Shown here in pieces: positions 27,417 to 37,494 of a stretch of DNA of 64,000 bases (positions are counted from its first letter, which is position 1; every line of letters starts with the position of its first letter). Below the pieces are notes generated by a model that saw nothing but the letters and a program-made list of their open reading frames with translations, was not told where the DNA came from and ran no database searches. The stretch spans positions 1 to 64,000 of the forward strand of contig CAADHD010000033.1 of NCBI GenBank assembly GCA_900696575.1, written 5' to 3'. The stretch is from an uncultured Bacteroidota bacterium. GTDB taxonomy: Bacteria > Bacteroidota > Bacteroidia > AKYH767-A > OLB10. The translations under genes and the position numbers were made by a program.

Positions 27417-28273
27417 TTCCTGAATCAGAACTTATTCTGAATCCTGACGGAAGTATTTATCATCTCAGCCTTTTTCCTGAAGATATTGCTGATACAATCA
27501 TCAATGTCGGAGATCCTGACAGGGTAAAAATGGTCAGTGATTTTTTTGATAAGGTTGAAATCCGTAGGCAAAAAAGAGAGTTTATTACCCACACAGGTTC
27601 ATACAGCGGAAAGAGAATAACCGTTATTTCAACAGGCATCGGAACAGATAACATAGACATTGTTTACAATGAATTGGATGCTTTGGTAAACATTGACTTT
27701 AAAAGCCGCACAATAAAGAACGACTTGAAAAGCCTAAACCTGATCCGAATAGGAACTTCAGGAGCTTTGCAAGAAGAGATTTTGCCTGATTCGTTTGTCT
27801 GTTCTTCTTATGGATTGGGTCTTGACGGACTTCTTAATTATTATCACTGGAATCCTGACAAAGAGGACAGAGAATTACATCATTTACTCATGAGTGAATT
27901 GCCATCTGAAGGCAGGTTTCCCGCAGTTTATATTGCAAAGGCTTCCCAAACCTTACATGCTAAACTTTCAGAAGGCATGCATACTGGAATTACGGCTTCC
28001 TGCTCCGGATTTTATGGACCACAGGGAAGAGAAATCCGGCTTAGGCCTTTCAGGAATGACTTGATTGACCGGTTATCCGCATTCCGATTTAAGGGTTTAA
28101 GGATAACTAATTTCGAAATGGAAACAGGAGCTATGTATGGCTTGGCACGAATGCTTGGTCATCATTGTTGTTCTGTAAATGTGATTGTAGCCAACCGAAT
28201 AAGGCAGGAATTTTCTAAAAAACCTTATAAATCCGTAAATGAGCTCATAGAACTGACCTTATCACGAATTTGA
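27407..28273 (+). CDS. Nucleoside phosphorylase (uridine phosphorylase-like)
   Basis: A 288-residue PNP/UDP family protein that splits nucleosides with phosphate to the base and ribose-1-phosphate. Visible motifs are IINVGDPDRVKMVSDFFD, the phosphate/ribose region ISTGIGTDNIDIVYNELD, IRIGTSGALQ and the base/ribose segment FEMETGAMYGLARMLGH. Substrate (uridine or purine) cannot be fixed, though the family with this start is often called uridine phosphorylase. The start is the ATG at 27407 (MHQIPESEL). Upstream in-frame codons back to 27347 lie within the promoter. Confidence 0.9.
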   Translation: MHQIPESELILNPDGSIYHLSLFPEDIADTIINVGDPDRVKMVSDFFDKVEIRRQKREFITHTGSYSGKRITVISTGIGTDNIDIVYNELDALVNIDFKSRTIKNDLKSLNLIRIGTSGALQEEILPDSFVCSSYGLGLDGLLNYYHWNPDKEDRELHHLLMSELPSEGRFPAVYIAKASQTLHAKLSEGMHTGITASCSGFYGPQGREIRLRPFRNDLIDRLSAFRFKGLRITNFEMETGAMYGLARMLGHHCCSVNVIVANRIRQEFSKKPYKSVNELIELTLSRI

Positions 28274-28289
28274 AAAAATCATTTTAAAC

Positions 28290-28377
28290 TTACATCCGGC
28301 TTTCATAAACTATCCGCTTCGGAAACCGATAATGCGGATAGGATGTAAAAAGGTACATCAGAAAAAACTTAGTACCT
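28290..28377 (+). promoter_or_regulatory. Structured 5' leader: two hairpins before the giant T9SS gene
   Basis: Hairpin 1: TTACATC (28290-28296) pairs with GATGTAA (28342-28348); CTATCCGC (28310-28317) with GCGGATAG (28334-28341); TCGG (28319-28322) with CCGA (28326-28329), a stacked stem of 19 pairs with one 13-base 5' bulge. Hairpin 2: AGGTAC (28351-28356) pairs with GTACCT (28372-28377), which ends at the base before the ATG at 28378. No T-run follows either stem, so these are not ordinary terminators. A role in translation control is an inference. Confidence 0.55.
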
Positions 28378-31300
28378 ATGAAGTCTGTATTCAAAATCAG
28401 TTTATTATTCTTTATTTCGATTTTCCTGTTAACACGGGAAACCAAAGCGGTAGTTACAGTAACCCCGGCACCCAATGGAGGCTGTTTAAACACCAGCCCC
28501 GGAGCATACATTTCAATCGGCAATATTTTAATTACTGAGAATAGTAATAATGACTTAGCCGTACAAACCGGAGCTACGCTGATTCTTTCAGCGCCTGCAG
28601 GATTCCAATTCAATGCAGGTGTTGGAAGCGTATCTTACATTGCAGGCAGAAATATTACTGCCGCTTCCATAACCGTAACGGCAACCACCATTACCGTAAC
28701 TTTTTCGGTTAACAATACTCATCGCTCAGACCAACTCACCATAAGCGGCATACAGGCGCGTGCCACTTCTCCGGGTGTTTCAGGCAATATCCTTCGAACC
28801 GGAGGTACAGCCAGCATTTCAGGAAATAATACCGGTGGCGGTGTAAACCATGGATCGCTCTCCAATATCAAAAATACAAGAACATCCGTGGCGGCAGGAA
28901 ACTGGAATGCAGCAGCAACATGGTCTGGCGGAGTCATTCCTGGAACATGCGATTCGGTAGTAATTAATCACACTGTCACAGCTAATGTATCAGCTACAGT
29001 GTCTAACCTGACTATTAATGCCGGTGGAAATCTTATTGCCAATAATGCTGTTACCGTAAATTCTACATTTTTCATTAACAGTACCGGAACTTATACTCAT
29101 GCCAATACTTCCAATGCCACAACAACCATTTTTAATGGAACCGAAAATTTTTCTACCACGAGTACATTAGTAATGAATGCATGGTTTGATGGAAATGTAC
29201 CTTTAGCTTCAAGTGTATCAGGTAATTTCGGAAACATTACTTTCAATGCCGGTGCTTACGTTTCTACATGGCAACAGGATGGCATGTTTGCACCTCATCG
29301 TATTAAAGGAAATTTAACCATTTCGAGTGGCCGTATTACCCTTGATGATGGAACAGGAATGACAACAGCCATAACCTTGCAGGATGTATTAGTAAATGGA
29401 ACAGGAAGAATTTTTTATGCCACAGGAGCCAACCGTGATTTAAACTTAACCACTAACAATTATACAGACATCAGCGCCTCATTCAGCTTATCAGCCATCA
29501 TGTACCTGACTTATGGAACTTTAAACTGGCAATGTAACGGAAGCTTTACAGTGAGTCATGATTTCAGTGCAACGCAAGGCACAGGCTCACAATCTGCCTC
29601 GGCAGTGGTAAACATTACGAATGATCTTAATATCAATGGCGGTTTGTTCGATTTCAATTATCTCATTAACGGTTCGCTGACTTTGACCGTTGGAGGCAAT
29701 ACCAATATCAATTGCGGTTCGTCTGCATGGAGTCATTTTATTGAATCTAATTCGCAAGCCTTAAATTATACGACCACTAATCTATACTTAACCGGTAGTT
29801 GCTCTAATAATTACTTGCAGGGAAGCACTGGTACTACAATTATTAATATATTAAACGACATTTCTTCAAGTGGAACAGACATATTCCAATTAACCAGAAG
29901 ATCTGCAAATAATTCAGGATTTCAGGTAACCATAGGTAGAGATCTTATAGTCAGCTCCGGTACATTTTCCATAGCACAAAGCAATCAAACAACTACCTGT
30001 TATATCGGAAGAGACTTAATTGTTTCGGGGGCTGCAACTGTTTTTAATGGGCAGGCATATACCACCGCTACCAATGATTTAACCCTGACTGTTGAGCGTC
30101 ATATTCAGCTCAGTGCAGGAACATCAACAATTAATGGCGGTAGAGGAAATACCATTATTACCGCGAATGGCGATCTGATTATGTCGGGCGGAACCTTTGT
30201 AGGGTCAACCAATGGTACAGCCGGAAACTGGGGAACCGCAACTTATACCTTTAACAATATTAATTTCACAGGAGGCGTTTGTTATTTCTATAATAATAAA
30301 ATCACCGATGGAAGGGCTGTTACCCTTAATGTTACCAATAATGCCAGTTTTGCCATGAACAGTTCATCAGACATCGTAATTATTGTAAGAGCACCAACAG
30401 CCATCAATCCGCAGTTAAATTTTAATGTAGGTGGAGATTTAACTTTTAGCGGACATGCAAACGCACAGTTTCTGAGTTCTGCAGCCAGTGGAAATGAATA
30501 CATTTCCATTACCGGCAATGTTACTATGCAAAGCAGTAAAGCTTATTTTGCAGGAAATGATGCCGGCACCGGAAGCCCTCACGATTTAACCATGCTTATC
30601 GGTGGTAACCTGAATGTAAATGGCGGCCAGTTATTCCTCTCCACACTTGATGGAACTGCCAACGTAACCGTAAATGGTAATTTCAACATACAAGGCGGTA
30701 CAACCAACGTAAAATGGGACACAGGACCGGCTACTGTCAATATTATCGGTCAGTTAAATCAAACCGGAGGAACAGTTAATCTTCATAGCCGGAATGCGGC
30801 CTCCCCCAACCCGGTTACCATGAATATCTATGGAAATTTCAGCCAAACAGACGGCTCCCTGAATTATGATGTACGATCAGGAAATGATATTGCCAACAAT
30901 GTGATTAATCTTTATGGTTCACAGGTAACCTTTGGAGGAACCGGCATCATTTCGCACCCTAATCATTTATCAAACAATACCGTTTTTGGATACTTGAATT
31001 TTTATAGGAACGGTACTATAATTTTTAACCGCTCTTCAGCCACTCATGACATACGACATATAAGACAATACATCTCCAGTGAATGCACTCTCAATACAAC
31101 TTCATCGGCTAATAACTATCAGATTAGTTCAAACAGCAGCAGTTCGTTCGGCAACCATAATGCATTAACAATTGACGGCACACTTGACTTAGGAACCAAT
31201 CAGGTTTTCGGCAGGTCACAAACTGATTATTATTCAGCCATTACTGTAAATGGTAACGGACGAATTCGTTTGGAGCATACCGGTGGATTGTATTCCGGCA

Positions 31301-32694
31301 ATGCAACACCTTCTGCCATCAATTCAATGATTGCAGGAAACAACCGGATGAACTACTATCTTGATCCTGCCAGTATAGTAGAATTTTATGGTTCAGACAA
31401 TCAACTTATCACCGGTATTCCCAACGGTATCGCAAACGGCAACCAGCACAAGTACGGTATTCTCGAAATCAATTTTCAAGGCACCCCCGATACCGAATTT
31501 ACATATCCTGAAACCTCCGGTGAAGTATTTATTCGTTCAGGCTTACTGCTTACTTCAGGAGAATTTAACCTCGATGATGATCATGATCCTCTTGGCGGAG
31601 GAAGGCTTATTACAATCGAAAACGGAGCAAACATAGCCCGTACCAGCGGGTACATTAGAAGTGAAGTGTACGATGGAAGTGCTGAAGTTCTCTGGAATAT
31701 AACAGGTCTTGGAAATTTCACTTTTCCGTTCGGTTTTTCATCAACAGAGTACATTCCATTTTCAGTTACTACCACTTCAGGTAGTGCCGGTGATGTGAGG
31801 TTAGCCACTTATCATACAAATGCTCTGAATATTCCGTATCCTTCGGGCGTAACTCATGTTAATGATCAAAACGGAAATGATAACAGTTCCTTTACTGTTG
31901 ATCGCTTCTGGAAAATTATGATTGCAGGCACACCTACTGTTGATTTTGAATTTACCGCCACTGCATCAGAAGTAGGAACAATATCTTCTCCTGTTGCACA
32001 GCGCTGGACAGCAGCCAACAATGGATGGGAAGCGCCACAGGGGATACAATCTAATCCTACATCTTACTCTACACTTGCATCCGGAATTACAGGACTTACC
32101 ACCTGGTGGACGCTTTCTGCCGGATCTTCACCTCTGCCGGTTGAATTGTTGCATTTTAAATCACAATGTGAGAATAGCAAAACTAAGTTATCATGGGCAA
32201 CTGCATCAGAAAAAAACAATGCAGGATTCGAAATTCAAAAATCCGTTAGTGGAGATAATTTTGAAACCATCGGATTTATCAAAGGAACCGGAACTACTTC
32301 ACAGCTATCTGAATATACCTTCACAGATAATTCCCCATCAGACAAATCGCAGTTTTACCGCCTGAGGCAATGCGATTTTAATGGCACATGCACTTTGTCA
32401 AACACCATTATCTCCGTACCTTGCAGCAAATCTGCACCTGTTCAACTAATTTCGTCTGCAGTAATGGAAGGAAACCTTATAGTCAATGTAAGTTCTGAAA
32501 CAGATACAGAAGCAACCGTTAAAGTCTTTGATGCACAAGCTCGTTTGTTATGTAGCAAGAATTTTTACCTGCAAAGCGGATTGAACCGGATTGATCTATG
32601 TAAGGATAAAGGCTATTCCATCTACTTGTTTACGATAACTGAAAACCACGGGCAGCACTCTGTTTCTGCTTTTAAAATGCCCGTAATGGATTAA
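28378..32694 (+). CDS. Giant T9SS-exported beta-helix repeat protein
   Basis: A 1438-residue protein with signal peptide MKSVFKISLLFFISIFLLTRETKA. Residues ~30-160 form a beta domain. ~165-240 hold a W-x-W-G-type segment (AGNWNAAATWSGGVIPGTCD). ~250-1000 hold many repeats of the style NVNGGQLFLSTLDGTANVTV and GNFNIQGGTTNV, predicting a long beta-helix. Near 1240-1330 is a fibronectin-like region (LPVELLHFKSQCEN, SWATASEKNNAGFEIQKS). The last ~80 residues are a divergent sorting domain (ATVKVFDAQARLLCSKNF, YSIYLFTITE). It is homologous in layout to the 34091 protein. Likely an adhesin or surface-matrix protein; ligand unknown. Confidence 0.82.
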   Translation: MKSVFKISLLFFISIFLLTRETKAVVTVTPAPNGGCLNTSPGAYISIGNILITENSNNDLAVQTGATLILSAPAGFQFNAGVGSVSYIAGRNITAASITVTATTITVTFSVNNTHRSDQLTISGIQARATSPGVSGNILRTGGTASISGNNTGGGVNHGSLSNIKNTRTSVAAGNWNAAATWSGGVIPGTCDSVVINHTVTANVSATVSNLTINAGGNLIANNAVTVNSTFFINSTGTYTHANTSNATTTIFNGTENFSTTSTLVMNAWFDGNVPLASSVSGNFGNITFNAGAYVSTWQQDGMFAPHRIKGNLTISSGRITLDDGTGMTTAITLQDVLVNGTGRIFYATGANRDLNLTTNNYTDISASFSLSAIMYLTYGTLNWQCNGSFTVSHDFSATQGTGSQSASAVVNITNDLNINGGLFDFNYLINGSLTLTVGGNTNINCGSSAWSHFIESNSQALNYTTTNLYLTGSCSNNYLQGSTGTTIINILNDISSSGTDIFQLTRRSANNSGFQVTIGRDLIVSSGTFSIAQSNQTTTCYIGRDLIVSGAATVFNGQAYTTATNDLTLTVERHIQLSAGTSTINGGRGNTIITANGDLIMSGGTFVGSTNGTAGNWGTATYTFNNINFTGGVCYFYNNKITDGRAVTLNVTNNASFAMNSSSDIVIIVRAPTAINPQLNFNVGGDLTFSGHANAQFLSSAASGNEYISITGNVTMQSSKAYFAGNDAGTGSPHDLTMLIGGNLNVNGGQLFLSTLDGTANVTVNGNFNIQGGTTNVKWDTGPATVNIIGQLNQTGGTVNLHSRNAASPNPVTMNIYGNFSQTDGSLNYDVRSGNDIANNVINLYGSQVTFGGTGIISHPNHLSNNTVFGYLNFYRNGTIIFNRSSATHDIRHIRQYISSECTLNTTSSANNYQISSNSSSSFGNHNALTIDGTLDLGTNQVFGRSQTDYYSAITVNGNGRIRLEHTGGLYSGNATPSAINSMIAGNNRMNYYLDPASIVEFYGSDNQLITGIPNGIANGNQHKYGILEINFQGTPDTEFTYPETSGEVFIRSGLLLTSGEFNLDDDHDPLGGGRLITIENGANIARTSGYIRSEVYDGSAEVLWNITGLGNFTFPFGFSSTEYIPFSVTTTSGSAGDVRLATYHTNALNIPYPSGVTHVNDQNGNDNSSFTVDRFWKIMIAGTPTVDFEFTATASEVGTISSPVAQRWTAANNGWEAPQGIQSNPTSYSTLASGITGLTTWWTLSAGSSPLPVELLHFKSQCENSKTKLSWATASEKNNAGFEIQKSVSGDNFETIGFIKGTGTTSQLSEYTFTDNSPSDKSQFYRLRQCDFNGTCTLSNTIISVPCSKSAPVQLISSAVMEGNLIVNVSSETDTEATVKVFDAQARLLCSKNFYLQSGLNRIDLCKDKGYSIYLFTITENHGQHSVSAFKMPVMD

Positions 32695-32779
32695 AACTGC
32701 TTCTTTCTTACATACATGAAAAAACACTGATGAATATGGCATAATACTTTCAATTAAAAAATTACCACAACTTTTAGCT

Positions 32780-33223
32780 ATGATACAAATTTTTCCTTTC
32801 AATTACCAGCATAACCTGATTGCTTCGCATGCGCACGAGATTCGAAGAAAAGTTTTTGTAGTGGAACAATCCGTAGAGTCAACTCAGGAATTTGATCAAT
32901 TTGAAACATTCTGCCAGCATTACCTGGCTTATTTTGAAAACCGTGCCGTTGGTACAGCCCGCTGGCGCGAAACGGACCAGGGAATAAAACTGGAACGGAT
33001 TGCCGTTCTTCCTCAATACCGTTGTCATGGTATTGGCACCATTCTTTTAAAACATTTGATTGAAGATGTAAAGATTCACCAACGGTGCATTTATGTAACA
33101 GCGCAATTACACATGTGCGCCTGGTTCGAAAAAAATGGATTCGTTCTTGAAGGCGATGAATTTATCGAAGTAGGCATTCCCCACAGAAAATTAGTTTATC
33201 CAAACTGGCCAACCTTGAAATAA
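32780..33223 (+). CDS. GNAT family N-acetyltransferase
   Basis: A 147-residue protein with the GNAT acetyl-CoA fold: AHEIRRKVFVVEQSV at the start of the domain, ARWRETDQGIKLERIAVLPQYRCHGIGTILLKHLI (motif A region with R/Q-x-x-G-x-G/A variant RCHGIG) and a closing CAWFEKNGFVLEGDEF segment. The ElaA/YjcF-type opening suggests a small-molecule or protein acetyltransferase; substrate unknown. It precedes a thioesterase gene by 32 bases. Confidence 0.9.
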   Translation: MIQIFPFNYQHNLIASHAHEIRRKVFVVEQSVESTQEFDQFETFCQHYLAYFENRAVGTARWRETDQGIKLERIAVLPQYRCHGIGTILLKHLIEDVKIHQRCIYVTAQLHMCAWFEKNGFVLEGDEFIEVGIPHRKLVYPNWPTLK

Positions 33224-33255
33224 CTTTGATTATTTAGCAGTCTGTTTTTGCCGAT

Positions 33256-33660
33256 ATGCCATTAATCGCCAGACTGCCGCTTCAGATCCGCTTCAGTGAT
33301 GTTGATTCGCTGGGTCATGTCAATAATGCTTTTTATCTGTCCTATTTCGAACTGGCAAGAATGGAATTTTTTAAACTTTCCGGATTGAAAATTAACTGGC
33401 ATAAAATCGGCATTATTATAGCCAGAGTTGAAATTGATTATCTGCGGCCGCTTCTGCTTTATAATTCGGCTGAAGTAATCTGCAAAGCTGGAATTACCGG
33501 AAACAAAAGTTTTGAGTTGCTGTATGAACTTACCGCACAAAATAAAGAGGATAATGCCGAAATAGTTTGTAAAGGCAAATCTACTCAGGTTTGTTTTGAT
33601 TATGAACTGAATAAATCGGTGCTGATTCCGGAAGACTGGAAACAAGTTCTGTTATCCTGA
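33256..33660 (+). CDS. Acyl-CoA thioesterase, 4HBT/YbgC family
   Basis: A 134-residue hot-dog fold protein. The YbgC-like signature IRFSDVDSLGHVNNAFYLSYFELARMEFF is present (D in DVDSLGHVNN is the usual catalytic Asp). It hydrolyses acyl-CoA or acyl-ACP thioesters; substrate unknown. A near-consensus -7 box, TGTTTTTG (33243-33250), is followed by exactly five bases and then the ATG, the same spacing as before era and E1. Confidence 0.9.
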   Translation: MPLIARLPLQIRFSDVDSLGHVNNAFYLSYFELARMEFFKLSGLKINWHKIGIIIARVEIDYLRPLLLYNSAEVICKAGITGNKSFELLYELTAQNKEDNAEIVCKGKSTQVCFDYELNKSVLIPEDWKQVLLS

Positions 33661-33692
33661 GAACTTATTACTTGAAAATTTTTCCTTGCTGA

Positions 33693-33713
33693 ATTCTGTA
33701 TTTATTACAGAAT
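33693..33713. repeat. Inverted repeat between thioesterase gene and surface-protein operon
   Basis: ATTCTGTA (33693-33700) and TACAGAAT (33706-33713) form a perfect 8-bp stem with loop TTTAT. No T-run follows, so it is either a weak transcript end or an operator ahead of the gene at 33767. Confidence 0.4.
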
Positions 33714-33766
33714 CTCTGCAACATAATACCCTCCATTCATGTAAAAGGGTTGTTATCAACTCATTC

Positions 33767-34075
33767 ATGAAATCTGAAAAAGAAAAGGACAGGCGAAAAA
33801 AATCAATCAAAATAGCTCAGCGGCAAAGCCTTAAACTCCGCTATGTAATTGCAGCAGGCTCGGCAGTTATAGTGACTTTATTGCTCATTTTATACTTCAA
33901 TCTTTCAAAAAATGAAGTAATGAATGCTAAAGATAAAGAAGCAGTGATCACATCCGATTTACCCTGTGATTTAAAAGTTGAACATCCTTTAATTATGACT
34001 CAACAGCCTGAAGTTAGAGGAATCCATTACAAACCTGTACGCGAAGAAAAAGATTTTATCAATCAATCAAACTGA
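33767..34075 (+). CDS. Small single-pass membrane protein
   Basis: About 102 residues: a strongly basic N terminus (MKSEKEKDRRKKSIKIAQRQ), one membrane helix (YVIAAGSAVIVTLLLILYF, ~28-48) and a short outside tail ending YKPVREEKDFINQSN. The positive-inside rule predicts the N terminus in the cytoplasm. The ATG at 33767 is preferred over 33686, whose extra residues add no recognisable sequence. It is the first gene of a three-gene operon; the next starts 15 bases later. No family recognised. Confidence 0.7.
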   Translation: MKSEKEKDRRKKSIKIAQRQSLKLRYVIAAGSAVIVTLLLILYFNLSKNEVMNAKDKEAVITSDLPCDLKVEHPLIMTQQPEVRGIHYKPVREEKDFINQSN

Positions 34076-34090
34076 GAATACGACCCGCTC

Positions 34091-37000
34091 ATGAAGCCTG
34101 CATTTCTTCCTTTCTGCTCTTTCCTGGCTATGCTTTTATTTCCATTTTTTCTGCATGGTGGCAATAAATACTCCATTAAAAACGGAATATGGAGCGATGC
34201 TTCGATTTGGAGCCCTGCCGGAGTGCCTGCAGATGATGATGATGTTTATATCATGCAAGGCCATAGCGTTTCCATAAGCGCAGGCCAACATTCAACCCGT
34301 TCGCTCTATGTAAAAAAGTCTGCATTGCTACAGCTTTCTGCAGGGGCATTATTAAATATCAAAATTCTTTTAAAGGTTGATGGAGAGGTTAACATGAACA
34401 ATGGTGATATCGCTGCTGAACCCGCTTTACAATTTGTTTTAAGTGACTCTTCCGTTTTCCGATGGGAACCCGGAAACAATTCGGCTGCAGGAGCTTCACT
34501 TTTCAATAATGCCGATGAATTCTTTTCACCTTCATCAAATCTCATTATTACAAAATGGTACGACTATTCTGTGCCACTGGCTCAAAACATTTCAGGAAAT
34601 TTCGGAAACGTTCAATTGAACTCTTTTTCAAATAATGTCATTTTTGAATGGAATCAGGATAACGGGTTTTCTACTCACGTAATAAACGGCACCCTGTCCA
34701 TTAACAAGGCTTGGATAACTCTTGACAAATCAGGGAAAATAGATTCCGTTTACATTAAACGAATCAAATTAGAAAACACAAACTCCTATCTTGACTTGCA
34801 TGGCGGCAATCATCCTTCAGGTTTTACATTAATAACCGATGAGATCTACAATTACGGTGGTGAAATAAACGGTATTTACAACGGTAATGGAGACATAAAC
34901 ATTCAAGTTAATGGAAATATTACCAATTTCGGCAACATTGTTTTAATCAGAAACACCGGTATTTTCGGATGTGGAAACGGAAATGCTTCCTTACAGGTGG
35001 CAGGCACTTTCACACAGAATACTGGCGATTTCAGAGGCATTTTCAACTTAACTACGTTTCAAGCCGGAATTACCGATTTGCGTTTCAATAATCTGAAACT
35101 GCTTGGAGGCATTTTTCTTTCTCAGTATGCGTGTCATACCGGCACAGGAGTAAACCGCTTTGAGGTAAATGGTAATCTGGAAATCAATTTCAACAATAAT
35201 CAAAATAAATTCAGGGTTTCAGGGCTTACTTCACTTGCCGGTACCTTAAACAAAGCAGGCACTGAAATAATTGTACACGGAAACACATATATCAATGGTC
35301 CTCAGCAGGCAGAAATAACATCCTCCGGTGCTTCGGGTTTTGAATCGCTTTATTCAGGTGGAAATTTCGAGGTGAATGGCTGCCGTGTTACTCTTAATAT
35401 GGGCGATCACTCTTCGTCACTGGCTTTCAATCAAAACTTGCTAATTAACAACGGCTACCTTTCATTAAGCAGTACGAAAGGAGATATAACCGCTGCAGTC
35501 TTGAAAAATTTCATCATTAATGGAGGATCCGTTTCTGTAAAAGAAAACACAGGAAATGCTACTTTCCTCGTATCGGGAGACTACATACAGGCAGGCGGCT
35601 GGATGCTGCTCTACTCTAATACAACCGAATCCTCTTCTAATCCCATTCAGATGAATGTGCAAGGAAACTTTCTTCAAACCGGAGGTCAGCTAAATCTGTG
35701 TAATAATCCTTCAAGCCTTCAACCCATCTCCATTTCACTGGAATCTCCTGAAGTAGTATTAAACGGAAATGCCGTGATTACCCGAACCGGCAACATTTAT
35801 GGCAAGCTTGCTTTTGTAAAGCAGGGCATTACCTCATTCAAAAGATTATCGAATGCCCATCAGCTTTCCCAGTTGAAACTCACCATTGCCAACGGCTGCA
35901 CTTTAAATCTTGCAGCAGGTAACCTGCAGATTTCATCTTCACAAACAAAGGTTACCGATATGCTGGTTGTTAAAAACGGGGGAGTGCTTCAGGCAGGAGA
36001 AGCCAAAATTTTTTCGAACATGATCCATCAGAACTCCGGTATAAAAGTGGAAAACGGAGGCCGGTTAAGTCTTATGAATGCCAATGGATTTTTTAATGGA
36101 ACAGAAACCGGATGCCTTAATGCGGCAGGAAACATGGATTATCTGCTTGAGCCGCTGAGTACGATTGAATACTGTGGTATTGAAAACCAATTTGTAACTA
36201 GTCATTTGCACGTTGCTTCGCCAACAGAAAATCATAAATATGGCATTCTCGAAATCAACCTTTATGGAAATGCAACTAAAAAAGTTTCTGTAGGCGATAA
36301 AGATGCTGCAGTAAGAACAAAATTGAAACTCACAAAAGGTGAACTTTCCATCTCAGGAAAAACCCTGTTTATTGAATCAGGTTCAGCCGATGCCATACAG
36401 GCTGAAAATGGATATATCAATACCCAACCCTTGGCTTTATCACATGCCGGATTCATCTCCTGGAGTAATTTATCTGCAGGCATTCATGTTATTCCATTGG
36501 GAATTTCAAACCAGGAACTGATTCCCTTCACCTTCAACCTGAAGTCAGGAACCGGAAAATCAATAAAGGTTTCTACACGATCTGTCAATGAAAATAACCA
36601 GCCTTACCCGAATGCTAATCCTGCTATCACTGGCATCATTCGAAATGGCCTTGATGTCTCCGTTTCAGATGTGATTGACCGTTATTATGAAATAATTGCT
36701 ACAGGAATCAAGGCTGATATAGAATTAAGTTATGCAGCATCAGAAAATACTATTACTGCCAGCGGAAACCGGCTGGCTGTTCAATCGTGGAATAATGGCA
36801 GATGGTCAAACTCATTCGGATACGGTGCCTTTTCAACAGGAAGCGGAACAGTCTCTGTAAAGGATAAAACAGAATTCGGAATTTGGATAATAGCTACTCC
36901 TTTTAATCAATCAACAGGCCCATTTTTAAGTTTTGAAGCTATTCACGAAAATTCACTTGTAAAACTGAATTGGGAATTGACACCGGGCATGGTCATTCCT

Positions 37001-37471
37001 GAAACTTTTCAGATTCTGCGATCATTCAATAGTTCTGCTTTTAAAACGATTAAGGAGCATAAAACAGTTTCTTCTGGTATGTATACATTTGAGGACCATG
37101 ATGAACTTACGGCAGAAGGAGCATATGAATACAAAGTAGCTTTCAGTCAAGGCAACCAGACTGAATATTCCGAAATCAGAAAAATAATCTACAAAAACTC
37201 CATTGATCCGTCAGTTGAGATTGCCAGTTTAAAGCCGAATCCATTTCGCAATTTCTTTGAAATAGGTTTTATTGTTCCGGAGGATGGAACTGCAGAACTT
37301 TTGCTTGTTAACCAGGCCGGGCAGGTAGCTGCAAGAGAATCAATTGAGGCAGTAAAGGGATTAAACTATTTTAAATTTTACGGTAAGGATAACCTTCGTT
37401 CAGGTCTTTACGTAATAACGGTCAGTTTCGGAAATATCACTAAAACAGGCAAACTTTTTAAAACAGAATAA
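34091..37471 (+). CDS. Giant T9SS-exported beta-helix protein, paralogue of the 28378 product
   Basis: An 1126-residue protein with signal peptide (MKPAFLPFCSFLAMLLFPFFLHG) and then GIWSDASIWSPAGVPADDDD, the same W-x-W-x-G-x-P segment as in the 28378 protein. The middle (~100-700) has beta-helix repeats. Shared blocks with the paralogue include NISGNFGNVQLN (NVSGNFGN-type) and HKYGILEINLYGN. Near 960-1050 is a fibronectin-like part (LSFEAIHENSLVKLNWEL), and the last ~85 residues are a type A sorting domain (SLKPNPFRNFFEI, LRSGLYVITVSFG). It sits between two genes for single-pass membrane proteins. Confidence 0.85.
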   Translation: MKPAFLPFCSFLAMLLFPFFLHGGNKYSIKNGIWSDASIWSPAGVPADDDDVYIMQGHSVSISAGQHSTRSLYVKKSALLQLSAGALLNIKILLKVDGEVNMNNGDIAAEPALQFVLSDSSVFRWEPGNNSAAGASLFNNADEFFSPSSNLIITKWYDYSVPLAQNISGNFGNVQLNSFSNNVIFEWNQDNGFSTHVINGTLSINKAWITLDKSGKIDSVYIKRIKLENTNSYLDLHGGNHPSGFTLITDEIYNYGGEINGIYNGNGDINIQVNGNITNFGNIVLIRNTGIFGCGNGNASLQVAGTFTQNTGDFRGIFNLTTFQAGITDLRFNNLKLLGGIFLSQYACHTGTGVNRFEVNGNLEINFNNNQNKFRVSGLTSLAGTLNKAGTEIIVHGNTYINGPQQAEITSSGASGFESLYSGGNFEVNGCRVTLNMGDHSSSLAFNQNLLINNGYLSLSSTKGDITAAVLKNFIINGGSVSVKENTGNATFLVSGDYIQAGGWMLLYSNTTESSSNPIQMNVQGNFLQTGGQLNLCNNPSSLQPISISLESPEVVLNGNAVITRTGNIYGKLAFVKQGITSFKRLSNAHQLSQLKLTIANGCTLNLAAGNLQISSSQTKVTDMLVVKNGGVLQAGEAKIFSNMIHQNSGIKVENGGRLSLMNANGFFNGTETGCLNAAGNMDYLLEPLSTIEYCGIENQFVTSHLHVASPTENHKYGILEINLYGNATKKVSVGDKDAAVRTKLKLTKGELSISGKTLFIESGSADAIQAENGYINTQPLALSHAGFISWSNLSAGIHVIPLGISNQELIPFTFNLKSGTGKSIKVSTRSVNENNQPYPNANPAITGIIRNGLDVSVSDVIDRYYEIIATGIKADIELSYAASENTITASGNRLAVQSWNNGRWSNSFGYGAFSTGSGTVSVKDKTEFGIWIIATPFNQSTGPFLSFEAIHENSLVKLNWELTPGMVIPETFQILRSFNSSAFKTIKEHKTVSSGMYTFEDHDELTAEGAYEYKVAFSQGNQTEYSEIRKIIYKNSIDPSVEIASLKPNPFRNFFEIGFIVPEDGTAELLLVNQAGQVAARESIEAVKGLNYFKFYGKDNLRSGLYVITVSFGNITKTGKLFKTE

Positions 37472-37494
37472 AACAAAGAAAAACATAATCCGTC

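Noticed and set aside
28290-28348. Hairpin as a terminator for the nucleoside phosphorylase gene
   Set aside because: It is followed by A-rich sequence, not a T-run, on the plus strand; treated as a leader structure.
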